Positions 1-10,521 of a stretch of 64,000 bases of DNA are shown one piece after another. Origin of the DNA: Lineus longissimus (Eukaryota > Nemertea > Pilidiophora > Heteronemertea > Lineidae); NCBI RefSeq assembly GCF_910592395.1, contig NC_088317.1, positions 8,620,001 through 8,684,000 of the forward strand, written 5' to 3'. The notes under the pieces were generated by a model. It ran no database searches. It was not told where the DNA came from and saw only the letters and a list, made by a program, of their open reading frames with translations. The stretch's first letter is position 1. Each line of letters opens with the position of its first letter. A program made the position numbers and the translations under genes.

Positions 1-167
1 GGTGACCGTCGCGATGTATATCTTCTGGTCGAAAAGATGTACGCTCTCCTATGGAACCATAACATCATGAGGCAACGTTACCCGAAGCTTGTCGTTCTCC
101 TGGGAGGGTTCGTACCTCACGAAGGATTCAACGATAGAATACAGCAAATCATGGAACGCATAATTAG
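1..167 (+). CDS. Partial unidentified coding exon ending at a splice donor
   Basis: The first frame is open from base 1 to a TAG at 169-171. A consensus donor (AG|GTAGGT) ends the exon at 167, in phase 2. The peptide has a balanced, folded-protein composition, with an alternating hydrophobic stretch KLVVLLGGF followed by a charged helix-like tail (NDRIQQIMERII). I do not recognise the family. The start lies outside the window, and the exon has no visible partner: nothing downstream in the first 2.4 kb reads as a continuation. It could also be a chance open frame, because only 56 codons are visible. Confidence 0.35.
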
Positions 168-2400
168 GTAGGTGATGGGCTTCGTGTGTGTAAAAAATGT
201 GAGCACATCTCGCATGATTTCACAACAGAAAATGAATCAGAATATCCTTTACCCCCCTCAGTAAAATTGCTGCCTTCAAATTGCCCCCAAGTGAAAATGC
301 CCAATTTCTAACATTTTCTTTACAAATATGTTTTCTCCTCAGTTTGCACTCCCAAGCCTCCCTCCCTCCTGCCAAGTGCTATGCAAACCCATCTAAGAGA
401 AGCTTTTGACCAGTCATATGTCCATTTTTCGAAATTGTCTATGGCTATGACAACAAGGGATCTTGAAACAATATTTGATGGATTCGGAAACAATATGTGA
501 AGGATTATGTGACCCAAATCAAAAATTCCTTGAATCATGGTGGAGAAACTAATCTTTCACTACCATGAAATTTATAGTTCATTAAATGACGATCTCATGA
601 TTTTTTTTCTGACGGTAATATTATAATATTACTGGGGGAAATTTTACAGGAGGGGGGAGATTGTCCTGATACCCTTTAATTGGTAGTTTTTGAAAGTTAT
701 CATACGCTTGCTCAAGGAACAAGATCGAGGACATTTTTAGGGAAAAACGTCCTGTATCATTGTGAAATAACCTGCTAGAGGGGGTCGCTAAAAATGAGAT
801 TAATAATATTTATTTCCTTGATGGAATTAACAAGGTTAAACACTATTTTATTGTGTCAGTTAAGATAACAGGAAACATATAAATATAATTTCAAATGCTT
901 TCGCTATCGATGGTAGACATCAATCAGGTCCTATAAATAGGTAAATTAAGTAAATTTACTTTACTGGCGTTAGAGACAAAGGCCAGCGATTGCTCACCAA
1001 GGCGTAATCGCCTTCAGTTAATGTACAATTGTGGCATTATTACTGCAAATAATGACTGACCAACAGGACATTGGTTTATACCGGGTGGATACACAAATAG
1101 TCACATAAGGGTAAATTATGCAAGAAAAGAATCAGGCGCTATTATAGCGCCTGATTCTTTTCTTGTATAGTTGTGATGTGTTTGGTCCATATCCGTATAT
1201 CTGCGCTTATTCCTAAAATCGAGTGTAGGAAGCTTGATCAGTCTTTGTCATTCGCCAATTAGTGTAATCTTCATGTCAAAATTTGCGATGTCTAATATGG
1301 TCTCCAAGACGTTGCCTGGACATGTCCAAGGTGACACATGTCAATCAAGTGCCATGGAGCACCGGTATGGTTAATTAGTCTTCCCCAGCCAACAGGCTCG
1401 GGGAAAACTGTTGATTTTACTCCATATTTCTTCTTTGTTTTTCTTCTTCTTCGTCAGTATATGTAATATGCAGGGTTCCAGCCAATTTAAACACCCCTAG
1501 CGAGTGAAAAACCCAAAAATTGGCTGCTCCAAATGCAAAATTTCAAATTTTGATGATTTCCAAGCTCTCCGAACCCCATTTCCAACTCTAAAACTGTTGA
1601 TTTGGGCACCGACCAGCATATAACATATACCTTACACCCCCCCCCTCCAAAAAAAAAACAACACTTAAGTTCCTTAACACTTATTTTCTAAAAAACCTCA
1701 CTAATAAAGGGTTAAAATCAACTACTCACGCAAAAACGTTAATCCCCAGAGTCACTCCAAACGATATTCAACATTTCCACGTGACACACACATGAAAACA
1801 AATCGAAAAATCAAAAAAACACCCCTCCCTCACATATTTCATTAAAAGTCCTGCTCCGATCACACTACTCTATTAAACAGCTGATACATATTATATCCCG
1901 CATTAAAAATCTATACCGCAGCCCTCACTACATGCTACCTATACTCATTAATCATCACTGCAGCCACTCTGACTAATGAATTAAACGCCCACCCATAATT
2001 GCTTTCTGCTTCGTGTGAAACGAGCCTAGCTCCATTTAATGAATCACTTAATGGGCAGATGAATTGAAAAATATTTTTGATGCGTCGATCCTGCGCGAGA
2101 AATTTTCTGAAAATAATTCTCGCGTCGAATTGGAAGTACGAATAATTGATCGGTTCATTAACAGCCTAGCAACCAATCGAAGTAACGTAACTAGGGAAAA
2201 GGTTGTATCTACTGGAAGTGAAGTCTGGAGAGCCTAGCATGAGTAATAACACAACCAATCCTTTAATTATTGTACACGTGATCTCTGAAAGGTATGGTTG
2301 AGTAATGTACTGAACACGATTGATTAATTTAACGAATGCAATACATATCAAATAACTTTGGTATTTTTTATACCGATATTATCAAGTAAGGTATCGTCGG
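168..2400. other. Non-coding stretch, no gene seen
   Basis: This AT-rich sequence has no convincing reading frame. Short open frames on the minus strand (around 320-538 and 2,166-2,351) have unstructured composition and look like chance. The one striking structure is the 45-base palindrome at 1,121-1,165, listed separately. There are homopolymer runs (T at 600-608, C and A around 1,637-1,660). It is probably intron or intergenic sequence next to the Polinton-like element. Confidence 0.4.
1121..1165. repeat. Perfect 22-bp inverted repeat with 1-nt centre
   Basis: The left arm 1,121-1,142 and the right arm 1,144-1,165 are exact reverse complements around a single T at 1,143. The arm reads CAAGAAAAGAATCAGGCGCT plus AT. 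The match stops abruptly on both sides. No poly-T, coding frame or repeat family explains it. It could be a fold-back (MITE-like) remnant, or two transposon ends joined head to head. Confidence 0.9.
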
Positions 2401-2450
2401 AAAGGGAATTACGAGATCTATAACCTCCTTTCATCGACATTGGTGTTATT

Positions 2451-2759
2451 CTATTTCATGAGGAGTATAGATGAGGCTTTATTCAGGGGTTTATTTTCCC
2501 TCGGACACTCCACCGAAACCACTGATTCCTTCGAAACGACTGTATGCTTTTTAATTGGAGAAAACATTTGCCTACATAAAAATATTCTGGCAGTTAATGT
2601 AACAGGTATAACCAACCACCAATAATTAAATTTACTATTGGAAGAATTAGATTTAGGCTGTTCATATGTTTCTGATTCTACTACATCTCTCTGGGTTATA
2701 CCTTCAGAAGTTGGAGCTGGTAGTAATTCTTTGATAATTTTTCCCGTAATACGATCCAT
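2451..2759 (-). CDS. Element ORF of unknown function with one membrane segment
   Basis: This is a 102-residue frame at the distal end of the minus-strand gene block. The N-terminal half is polar (MDRITGKIIKELLPAPTSEG, then Ser/Asn-rich). A hydrophobic segment follows at about residues 46-62 (YWWLVIPVTLTARIFL), then a basic stretch. I do not recognise the family. Its place after the packaging ATPase suggests a small structural or membrane protein of the Polinton-like element, but that is inference. The plus-strand frame over the same bases is a shadow. Confidence 0.35.
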   Translation of the reverse strand: MDRITGKIIKELLPAPTSEGITQRDVVESETYEQPKSNSSNSKFNYWWLVIPVTLTARIFLCRQMFSPIKKHTVVSKESVVSVECPRENKPLNKASSILLMK

Positions 2760-2864
2760 CTTTTTTTTCTTTAGCTTTCTGGAACGCTTTCCTAATTCAC
2801 AAGACCAAGCAATTTGCTAGGCGATCTTTGTTTTTTAGGAACTGAAGTAGATGGTATATCAAAT

Positions 2865-3443
2865 TTAGAGGCTGTTACATCTTTCTCTTGGGGGTTGTTC
2901 GCAGTTTCCTGTTGTCCACTCTGCATTTATTTCCCGAAAATTTGCTGTATTTGTTGTCTCTCGCTGTGTGTTCTTCTCGCTACTTCCTACGCTACAATTG
3001 CTGAGAGTGAGTAAACTGGTTGTGGCTACGGCCATAAGAGTTCCCAATTTCAAGCTCCCAATTTCAAACTGAGAAAACCAGTCCACCTATCCAGCACAGT
3101 CATCACGATGTAATAATTTCTAATATCCTCGTACAGATTATCTCTGTCACAATTTAGTAAAATCCACCCAGCTAGGGAGGAATAAGCTTTGATGGCCGTT
3201 TTGCTAAATGTGTCACTTACTCTGGAGGATGAGCTGATTTGATAAATCCTGTGATATTTTAACATTTCTTTTTCTGACATATAGTCAATATCGTTAAAAG
3301 TGAATTGCTTCCCAGTGAATTATTTTGTCTTTCTTGTGGAACTAAAACCTCTAGATCCCGCTTTGCGCAAGATTTGACTAGGGGTTGCTGGATTTTGATT
3401 GGGGGTTACACTAGTTTGTTGCCCAGTCTGATTTTTATTAATC
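2865..3443 (-). pseudogene. Element ORF of unknown function, frameshifted
   Basis: Two overlapping minus-strand frames read as one broken protein. The first part begins near 3,443 with a Gln/Asn/Pro-rich leader (INKNQTGQQTSVTPNQNP) and, after a stop near 3,317, enters the helical segment MSEKEMLKYHRIYQISSSS at 3,280. Near 3,060 the coding sense shifts frame into a hydrophobic stretch (LGTLMAVATTSLLTLSN) with a polar tail. The content is plausible for a small virion component, but I cannot name a family. It lies between the ATPase and the terminal ORF of the minus-strand block. Confidence 0.35.
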
Positions 3444-3675
3444 ATTAGTTGAAAGTGAGTTTGTCTGCTAGTCTAACTGCTAGTCGGTATTGATGACACT
3501 ATGGCATCTATCAAATATTCACTGCTATGCGATTCTCTGCTCATTTAAGAAATAATAATTATCTTGGAAATTCCAAACTTAAAATCAGCTTTGATGCCCT
3601 ATTTTTTCTTAATAGATCTAAAATTTCATCCTTTTCATTTTTTTGGAATTATGTAGTTTTCCTGCAATGCCACAT

Positions 3676-4140
3676 TCATTGAATCTTCGTCTTTGTTAAA
3701 AAAACAGGATCAACATACGAATGTTTCCCTAAAATCCTCCACAATAGAGTTGTATTTTTGAACCAAAACCCAAGTAGTGATTCTATAATGCTTTCTTGAA
3801 AATGCCAAGTTACAAAGCTTGCTTGGTTTTCTCTTACTGTCACGCAAATTGGCACAGTCATCACTAATGAAAAGTGTGTTTGAACCTTTGTAAATTTCCA
3901 TGGCAGCAAGTAATGATTTATTCAGATTATTCTTAACAATATTGGGATAATTATGATATTTGTATCTTTGAAAATCCACTCTCGGTTGTATGTTTCATTG
4001 TGTTCAAAGGTTGGGCAAAACAGAATTATGTTTTCAAAATTTCCTTTGTAATAAGTCTCCAACAAATCTAAGACGAAGTTAGTTTTTCCACAATTTGTGC
4101 AGCCAGAAATAATGGCATTAAAAGGTTCGTAAATAAACAA
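3676..4140 (-). pseudogene. A32-like genome-packaging ATPase (broken)
   Basis: This is an FtsK/HerA-superfamily ATPase of the type that pumps DNA into capsids of Polintons, adintoviruses and large eukaryotic DNA viruses. The first frame (4,140 down to 3,922) carries the Walker A loop GCTNCGKT at residues 13-20. A frameshift near 3,975 moves the sense into a second frame (3,979 down to 3,710), which holds a Walker B-like strand (TLFISDDCANL). After it comes the segment LAFSRKHYRITTWVLVQKYN, matching the arginine/sensor-like block of this family (A-F-x-x-R-H then a Q-K-Y strand). The gene normally spans roughly 200-250 residues, so most of the core is present. At least one frameshift makes it non-functional. 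The neighbours are a small hydrophobic protein and the capsid-like gene. Confidence 0.75.
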
Positions 4141-4192
4141 TGATGGGCACCATCTAGAGTTTGTAGTAGATCATGTCATTTATCAAAGGGAT

Positions 4193-4429
4193 TTATTTCA
4201 TTGGGTTCCACAGTATGAGACCATTATCGTATAGACATTCCGCAGATAAATTACCAAGAGTAACTACCAGACCAAGTTTTAGAAACGCATTGATATCGGC
4301 TTGGCTGGGGTCTCCAATTTTCATTTTTAAAAATCTTCTCATCACAATGCTGTAACCTACCGTAGTTCCAGATAACACAAAACTTCTATAAAGCGTTTTC
4401 ACAATATCTTTCTTGTCAATTGTCTCCAT
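4193..4429 (-). CDS. Small hydrophobic element protein
   Basis: This is an intact 78-residue frame, METIDKKDIVKTLYRSF at the start, with a central SGTTVGYSIVMRRFLKM block and a hydrophobic segment at about residues 48-60 (AFLKLGLVVTLGNLSAE). Small proteins of this pattern, adjacent to capsid genes, are familiar to me from Polinton-like contigs of cnidarians and other invertebrates, but I have no functional name for them. It lies 53 bases upstream of the ATPase and downstream of the capsid-like gene on the same strand. A role as a minor virion or membrane component is inference. Confidence 0.5.
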   Translation of the reverse strand: METIDKKDIVKTLYRSFVLSGTTVGYSIVMRRFLKMKIGDPSQADINAFLKLGLVVTLGNLSAECLYDNGLILWNPMK

Positions 4430-4560
4430 TTATAAACCACAACATTAACCTAATTCATTATGCTCACGATTTGAGCATTTTGAACATTTAACTGTGCGTC
4501 TGAAATAATAAATATGTGCATTTTGTAGGGACCTTTTGTCCCATATTTTGTGATAGCCAA

Positions 4561-5570
4561 CTAAAGTCCATATGTTGTGTTTTGCAAAGCTATTCCACTG
4601 GCATGCAGATTATTGTCGTCAGTGGTTCTAATGTCAAGCCACAACCCAAAATAGTTCTCATCACCGTAATACTTTTCAAGAGTTAAATTACAATCGTGTG
4701 TTTTCTTAATATCTTCGGACATGAAATGTTTTTTCGCTTCTTCCCCTTGATCTAACAATGTCATTCCTTGGGGTATATTTATTAGCCACTCCCTCGATCG
4801 TAACTTTCAAATTTGAAAAAAATGCCGGATTTTCGAATTTTTCACTGTCTCTGGTGACATCGTTGTGTGAGGTTAAAAATAGTAACAAAATTCCTTTGAT
4901 GGATATTTTTGGAAAATTGATATTTTCATTAGTTATTGTTTCGTTTGTCTCCACGTATATTATCTTTAAATGATCTATCCAATCGTAAAATACCGAAAAT
5001 GCGGAGTTATAATTATTTTGTAATTGCCCCGCAACTCTTTCATCTGTAGCAGTGTTATATTCGATACATATATTTTTCAATTGATAATTCATATTCGCAT
5101 TTGTGGTTGTTAAAATTACATCCTCTTTTGGCGCCAAGGTCATGCTGAATATAACGTCCTCCTGAATGGGAAATTTGTAAAACGGAGCGTGGGTTGAGAG
5201 CAAATCAAAGTCAATTGGGATTTTGTACTTATTGTCTAAAACGTCTTTCAAAGTCTTCTCATTGCTGGTTTCCCCGGTGATATCAGCCAAAGCTGCCCCG
5301 GATCTAAGCTGTCTGAGGTTACTGTGTTGGATTCCCTGAAATACTCGATTTTCTCTCTCCTCATTGGACAGCCATAGGTCTTTGTAGGTGGTGTACAAAT
5401 TATAGTTGTCTATTTCGAGAAGGTTTTCGTTCCCCAACTTAACAGTACGTTTTGAAATAAGATTTCTCTCAAAATTATTTACCTCGGATTTTTTGTTCTT
5501 TCCTGAGATAATAACATCCACCGACATATAAACACTACCAGGTACAAAGAAGTTATTATTATTTAACTTT
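4561..5570 (-). pseudogene. Capsid-like structural protein of the Polinton-like element (copy 1)
   Basis: A 273-residue frame (5,527 down to 4,706), extended by a shifted frame to 4,561, belongs to a conserved structural family of Polinton-like elements. I take it to be the double-jelly-roll major capsid candidate. Supporting motifs are YKDLWLSNEERENRVFQGI near residues 50-67, PIDFDLLSTHAPFY near 99-112, SIKGILLLFLTSHN near 207-220, and, after the frameshift, YYGDENYFGLWLDIRTTDDN. The in-frame sense continues upstream of the ATG (VPGSVY before M at 5,527), so the true N terminus is missing. Copy 2 at 54,955-56,040 keeps that N terminus. At least one frameshift (near 4,740) breaks this copy. 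The assignment to capsid is from family knowledge and position, not a search. Confidence 0.6.
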
Positions 5571-5589
5571 GGATATTTGGTTTTGGGGG

Positions 5590-6783
5590 TTTTGGAGGAG
5601 TTGGTCCGGGGGATTCGGGTTAGGTCTTTCTACACCCAAATAATTACTGATAGAAAGACCTAAGGTTGTGAAAAACATTATTACCGTGGTTACAACTGCT
5701 CCAATAGTTAGACCTTCCAATTTGAAGAGTAATTTTAATCTATCTTACAGACTGATATTTGAGTCTGTTTTTTTCAAAACATCTGCAACCAAAGGTTTCA
5801 TTCTGCTTGTACCGCTTTCCATTTCTCTGTCCAACTCAAATACTTTTTGATGCTCTTCGTCCAGTTGGTCTTTTCCTTTTTTCTAGTTCCTCTTTAACTT
5901 TATCAATTTCTTTTTTTAATTTTTGGTTTTTTCAACCACTTCGGTCACACCTATTAAATAATCTATCTGTAGATAAGAATACCCCATTTCTGTTTCTTCC
6001 AACTTCTTTTCCAATTCCACTTTCTATGCTTCTATGCTTCTAGGCCTTGAAATTCTTTCTGGGCATCAAATTCAGTTCCTGTTGCTCCTGTAATTGAGTT
6101 CTGGTGAGTGCTTGGGCCCCTAGTATGCAGTAAACATATGTTCGGACAGAATCGTTAAGTCGCTCGATACCGGGGTTTGAGAAACCAGATGACTTAAAAA
6201 TCATGAATTGTTGATACGTTTGACAAGGGTTCTGTTTGATAACGTCAAAAACATTTGTATGTTGATTAACATGCCACTTGATGAAAGTATCTGGATATTT
6301 GAAGTTAGCCATTCCAGCATCCCAATCTGAAGTAAACATTGGAGGCATTTTATTTTCGTGAACCTGCATCAGGAAAAAAATTATCTTTGAGTCATTTATG
6401 TAGTAACCTGGATCTGGCATGTTGGGATTACAGTCTGGAACACTCCAAGAAGTCCATCCGTGAACAACCGAAAACTCATACTCGTCTTTTAAACCAAACT
6501 CGCTCAGCAACTCTCCCAGCTTTCCCTGGTTAATACCATTATTTGTTTCGTTAAAATGTATTTCTCCCGGGTTGGGGATCTGTAAGTTTTTCATAATTTT
6601 ACAAATCTGGTAATATGTGTGGAATCTATAAAACGATCTGATTATTGGAATGTTGTGGTTCAAGTGTTGGTTAACCGAAACCCCACAGCCCATTGTTGCA
6701 AACCACACTGCCATGTTAAATTGATTCTGGTAAAACGATAATTGTTTTTTTTCCAGTCGTAAACAATCTGATCTATTTTTCAA
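5590..6783 (-). pseudogene. Large structural protein with C-terminal coiled coil and membrane segment (copy 1)
   Basis: An intact 247-residue N-terminal part (6,783-6,040) starts MKNRSDCLRLEKKQLSFYQN and has conserved-looking blocks: FATMGCGVSVN near 29-39, a middle Trp-rich region (VHGWTSWSVPDCNP), and SGFSNPGIERLNDSVRTYV near 204-222. Past its stop, the minus strand between about 6,040 and 5,590 still reads, with frame changes, as a Lys/Glu-rich coiled coil followed by a hydrophobic segment (LTIGAVVTTVIMFFTTLGL) and a Pro-rich tail. This matches a family I recall next to the capsid gene in invertebrate Polinton-like elements. Its exact virion role is not known to me. The whole gene is missing from copy 2. 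Confidence 0.5.
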
Positions 6784-6913
6784 ACGTAAAAACCCCGGAG
6801 TTATATTACTTTATTTTATTTTGAAAAAGTCGTCATCACTAACATAAACCGCAAAATTTAGAAAAATAATCAATAGTCTCCTTGTGTTTTGTCGCCAGCG
6901 GATCGTACATCAT

Positions 6914-7620
6914 TTATTTAAGCGAAATAAGAGGGGGGGGGGGGGGGGGCGAAGGAATTACTAAAGGGATTACTGGTGAATAATAATTGTAAACATAATT
7001 TACTGTGACTTTTGACTCACTGTGATTTTTGCCAACATTTCCGTTTGGGCAATTTTTTTCCCCTGCTCTAAAAAAATATTGTTTTAAGGTTTCCACATCA
7101 ATATTCTCTGTAGGAGCATCTCTTTGTTTTTTCTGATGAGATTTTTCATAGAAATATATTTCTCCTTTTCTTTTATGATTAATGAGAATTCCTTTGTTGT
7201 GATGTGAGAATCTCTAATGGCTTTACTGACTAAATCATTAGTGGTGGTGAGTTTTTAAAACTGCCAACATTCCTATTTTCTCGTGTTTTCCAATTTTTTT
7301 AAGTATGTTTTTTTCTCCCAACTTAGGGCCGATGAGATAATGGCGCTTCCAATTGTCACTCCCCCTAAAGCCAAACCTATTGGTGTGGTTATTACACCTG
7401 CTAATGCGGACACACAAACTGATCCAGCTGCTACACTAGCTCAAATAAGAAAGTGGCTAATTCCAGTAATTGCGTTGATAGCCTTTTTGTACTTTGAGAA
7501 TATATTTCTCCTTAACTCAATCTCCTCCTCCAAATACTTCTTGACTTCACAAATCTGCTAGAGTCTAAATTCTTGTGGTTTATCTACATATTTTAGGTAT
7601 TCTGGTAAATTAGGATGAAT
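6914..7620 (-). pseudogene. Membrane/coiled-coil element protein (copy 1, broken)
   Basis: Frames on the minus strand from about 7,620 to 6,914 together match the better preserved copy at 56,090-56,767. There is an N-terminal helical region (YPYLPEYLKYVDKPQEF), a long hydrophobic Gly/Ala-rich hairpin (GVITTPIGLALGGVTIGSAI, around 7,330-7,390), then a Lys/Glu-rich helix and the tail NYVYNYYSPVIPLVIPS. Several frameshifts and stops break it. The tail ends in poly-Pro, encoded by the C strand of a run of about 18 G near 6,932-6,949. Copy 2 lacks this run, which looks like a slippage expansion. Function unknown; a virion membrane protein is a guess. Confidence 0.45.
6932..6949. repeat. Poly-G homopolymer
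   Basis: A run of about 18 G interrupts the element at the end of the membrane-protein gene. The homologous site in copy 2 (near 56,085) has only GGGAGGCGCC, so the run expanded after the two copies separated or marks an assembly-difficult site. Runs of this length are prone to sequencing error. Confidence 0.85.
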
Positions 7621-7828
7621 TATATTTGAGATTTATCTTCCTGAGCTCCGTTAGGAGCTAGCGCTCCAGCTCCAACTTGATGAGAGTCTATTTGTGGTTC
7701 ACGTTGAACTTCTTCTAGTACTTTCTTCCAGTTTTTTTGGTGCTTCGAATAACCCCAAATTCTGCTAATTTAGTAATAAGAGAAGTTCTAGTTGTTCAAA
7801 GTGTTATCATAATTCACATTGGATTTAC

Positions 7829-8240
7829 CTAATCTTCAGTAGTGTCTTCACCTTCGGGAGAACGTCTGAGAGATCCATATGCTGCTATATAACATCGTTG
7901 TCCGTCTGAGAGACCACAAGGGTATTCTTCTGGAGGATAAAAGGGGTTCATACTACATCTTTCGGTTGGGGTAGATATAGGTATAATTAGGTCGTAATCC
8001 ACCATTGGCGTATCAGCCTCTGTTAGAGTGTCAACTACCATTGGAGTGTCAACTACCGTTAGAGTTTGTTTTGGGGGTGGAGTTTCAGCCTCTGTTGGAG
8101 TTTGCTTTGGGGGTGGGGAAGGAGATTTACAATATGGAGCCCCCGCTGGATCGCTGGGATCTATCTGAGAGTCTATTTGAATTGCTTTTTGTATTTTCAA
8201 CCAGTTTTTTGGGCGCTTCGAATAACCCCAAATTCTACTA
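7829..8240 (-). CDS. Pro/Thr-rich repetitive element protein
   Basis: A 123-residue frame begins MKIQKAIQIDSQIDPSDPAG and then repeats a short unit of the type PPPKQTPTEAETP / VVDTPMVVDTLTEADTP at about residues 29-66. After that comes a Cys-containing C terminus (PFYPPEEYPCGLSDGQRCYI). The low-complexity middle encodes a flexible spacer. It sits between the fibre-like gene and the membrane-protein gene, in the same orientation. The corresponding stretch of copy 2 (about 56,820-57,040) is diverged but still Pro/Gln/Lys-rich. No family recognised. The coding start at 8,200 is the first ATG, but sense may continue upstream. Confidence 0.4.
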
Positions 8241-9040
8241 ATTCAGTAAGAATAGAAGTTCAAGTTGTACGTCTGCTCCATTGAAATCCACACGGCGGTT
8301 GTGTTTGTCAGTTATCCAGATTCTAAATTTGTAAAATTCTTCTTCACATGGTCTGTTTCTGAACCCCGTCAAATATTGTTTAAATGTATCTCCGAAATCA
8401 CACTCTTTCAATGGAATTCTTGCTAGCAAATCTGACTTACTTGAATAGTAAATTATGTCATTTTTATCGATTATATCGCAGTGAATGTGGAAGTATTCGA
8501 ACGGTCTAAAATTAATTGGTTTGCTGCCCAACATGACATAGCCGGGGGTTGTCACCAACTCATTAAATCCCCCCTTGGGAACATTAAACCCCAAAAGATC
8601 TTTCCCTTCCTCCGTAATGATTAGACAATACTGCAGTTTATCTTTTTTTTCTACAAGCGATCTAAACCCCAAAATATCTTTCACTTCCTCCTTAATGATT
8701 AGACAATACTACAGTTTATCTTTTTTTTTACAGGGAATTGCTTGTATTGTCTATTCATTACGGAGGAAGTGAAATATATTTTGGGTAAGCCTGTTGTTTC
8801 CTGGAGTTGAAAACCTAACCCATTTTGGTTATGCCCAGCTACTTCCATTTGAGCTCTGAAACCCTCAATGCAAGATATTACTGTGTATAGTTCATCTGGA
8901 AGTATAATGTGGTACCTACCAGCCCATTTTTTGATTGTGAATTTGTTGTAACCTAGTTTTCTAGAAATGTTGTAAAAAGTACAGCATAGTCCGACGAAGG
9001 TAATTCTCATACCACTAACATCAGACAACATCTCATCCAA
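8238..9040 (-). pseudogene. Fibre-like structural protein of the element, minus-strand paralog
   Basis: This is one protein in two frames. The N-terminal 113-residue frame (9,040-8,699) contains FYNISRKLGYNKFTIKKW and HIILPDELYTVISCIEGF. The C-terminal 148-residue frame (8,684-8,238) contains NFRPFEYFHIHCDIIDKND, then KFRIWITDKHNRRVDFNG and LELLFLLN. Beta-rich proteins with an F-x-Y-x-H-I-H-C-D core and this DxxG end are common last genes in invertebrate Polinton-like elements. A receptor-binding fibre or minor capsid role is inference. A local direct-plus-inverted duplication (8,586-8,785) breaks the middle of the gene. Copy 2 (57,045-57,730) lacks it. A paralog lies on the other strand at 10,930-11,496. 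Confidence 0.5.
8586..8785. repeat. Local direct duplication plus inverted copy
   Basis: A segment starting AAACCCC at 8,586 is repeated directly at 8,664 (78-bp offset), including the TCCxTAATGATTAGACAATACT block. An inverted, imperfect copy of 8,666-8,709 lies at 8,743-8,785, giving a stem of roughly 40 bp with about five mismatches. The second Polinton-like copy has a single unduplicated version of this segment near 57,395-57,450. Confidence 0.75.
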
Positions 9041-9544
9041 CTGAATAGCATTCCGCGACGTTACTATTTATAGCTCACAAGGTCATTTGAATAAGATATT
9101 GATGACGTTTCAGTCACCTGACAGTCGGACATCGACACTTATTTCCCCGCATTTGAGCTTATTTCAAAGTCAATTATCTTTTACCCTGCATTGTTTCAGA
9201 GAAGAGAGTCAGAGAGAGAAATAATCAGAACACTTATGTAGTATTTCCAACACTCGGACATGTGCTAGATTGAATCTAACTGCCCTAGTTAGATAGCCTG
9301 AATCCATTACGAAACCGCATGTTTGTCGACATTGCCTTTAATCCAGCGATGGGGAAATAGAGGGCAGCAGCTGCAGTGACGTTATTATCGCGGAATGCTA
9401 TTGTAAGATTATTACAGTTACTCAATCATAACTATTTTTCACGCATTTATTTAAGTTAGTTTAAAGTTTTTTAAGTTTCGGGAGAGCTCCGTTAGGAGTT
9501 AGCGCTCCGCTGGATTTTAATTTCTTAATTTTTATGATTTTAAT

Positions 9545-9551
<7 letters not shown>
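9041..9551. other. Element intergenic region with GC-rich hairpin
   Basis: There is no gene here. A segment close to 9,418-9,480 (TCAATCATAA..TTTTTCACGCAT..TTAAGTTAGTTT) is shared with copy 2 at about 57,779-57,840, so it belongs to the element. It is followed by the GC-rich hairpin motif at 9,482-9,513. AT-rich sequence then leads into the LINE tail at 9,552. Confidence 0.5.
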
Positions 9552-9575
<24 letters not shown>

Positions 9576-10521
9576 GGTTTATTTCGTACTTGTAGGTACA
9601 ATACAGTGCAAGGGGTGCATTACAAATACTAGTGCAATACAACGCGATATTACAAATGGAAATTAAAGAGGAAGAGAAACCGACATCATGTAAGACATTC
9701 AAAACTGCGTTCAAAGGTATAAACAATTAAGAAACGCACATTACAAATAATATGTCATCAATTTCCCCCTCGTAAGTTTACACATCCCTTTATCCTGGCC
9801 ACATAATAATTCCCTAATCTGTCCCGCCAATCTTTTCTGCCCCCCTGTTACATTTGACCTCCCAATGTCCCGTGTCATAAAAAATACATTTGTCAAATTG
9901 CCCCTATTCCAACCATACTTTGCTAACAAAAAATTAAAACTTTTCTCAAGAGACGATCGACTCCCACCCTCAATGATACGTTTGCATAGTTTGAGATATA
10001 CATCTTTAGATTTCCCAAGAGTTTTAAAAAAGTTAACAAAACGCTTCTTTATTTGAGCCTGAATCGGAGAATCATGTATGAATAATGGAAGTAAAAACTT
10101 ATGAGTGCGTGACGGTAAACTAAGAAGTTTTCTAATACATATCCTCCATGCCACGTATACATTCTCAATTCCTTGAAATGATATATCCCACCCCTGGAAC
10201 CCGTAAAGAGACATGCAATACGATTTGAAAAGCCTGTATTTTTACTTCGTGAGTAGCAAACCGAAATTGATATTATAGAATGTTTGTTCTTTTATACACG
10301 TCATTAATTGCCGCCTGCAACTTTCTCTTCATAATGTCCGGCCCAAAAATCATACCCAAATGTACCTCATAGGGAGATGGTCGAAGTGCCACTCCCTGAA
10401 ACCAAATGACAATGTCGAAACCCACGGTAGCACCAAAAATAATTAGCTTACTTTTGGACGCATTATAAGTTATCATAAAATCAACTGAAAACGTAGAAGC
10501 TACACATAACATTTTGTTCAA
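9552..10521 (-). mobile_element. 5'-truncated LINE with (TA)n tail inside the Polinton-like element
   Basis: Two minus-strand frames are the 3' end of a non-LTR retrotransposon ORF2. Frame 10,521-10,273 has the RT thumb-like pattern YNASKSKLIIFGATVGF and HLGMIFG. Frame 10,214-9,741 has the connecting domain MSLYGFQGWDIS, AWRICIRKLLSLPSRTHKFL and PLFIHDSPIQAQIKKRF, a pattern I know from marine-invertebrate LINE C termini. Downstream on the minus strand come a short 3' UTR, an AATAAA signal (near 9,579-9,584) and an (AT)n microsatellite at 9,552-9,577, which serves as the 3' tail. The 5' end is cut near 10,521, typical of incomplete reverse transcription. There is at least one stop between the two frames, so it is dead. 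Confidence 0.7.
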
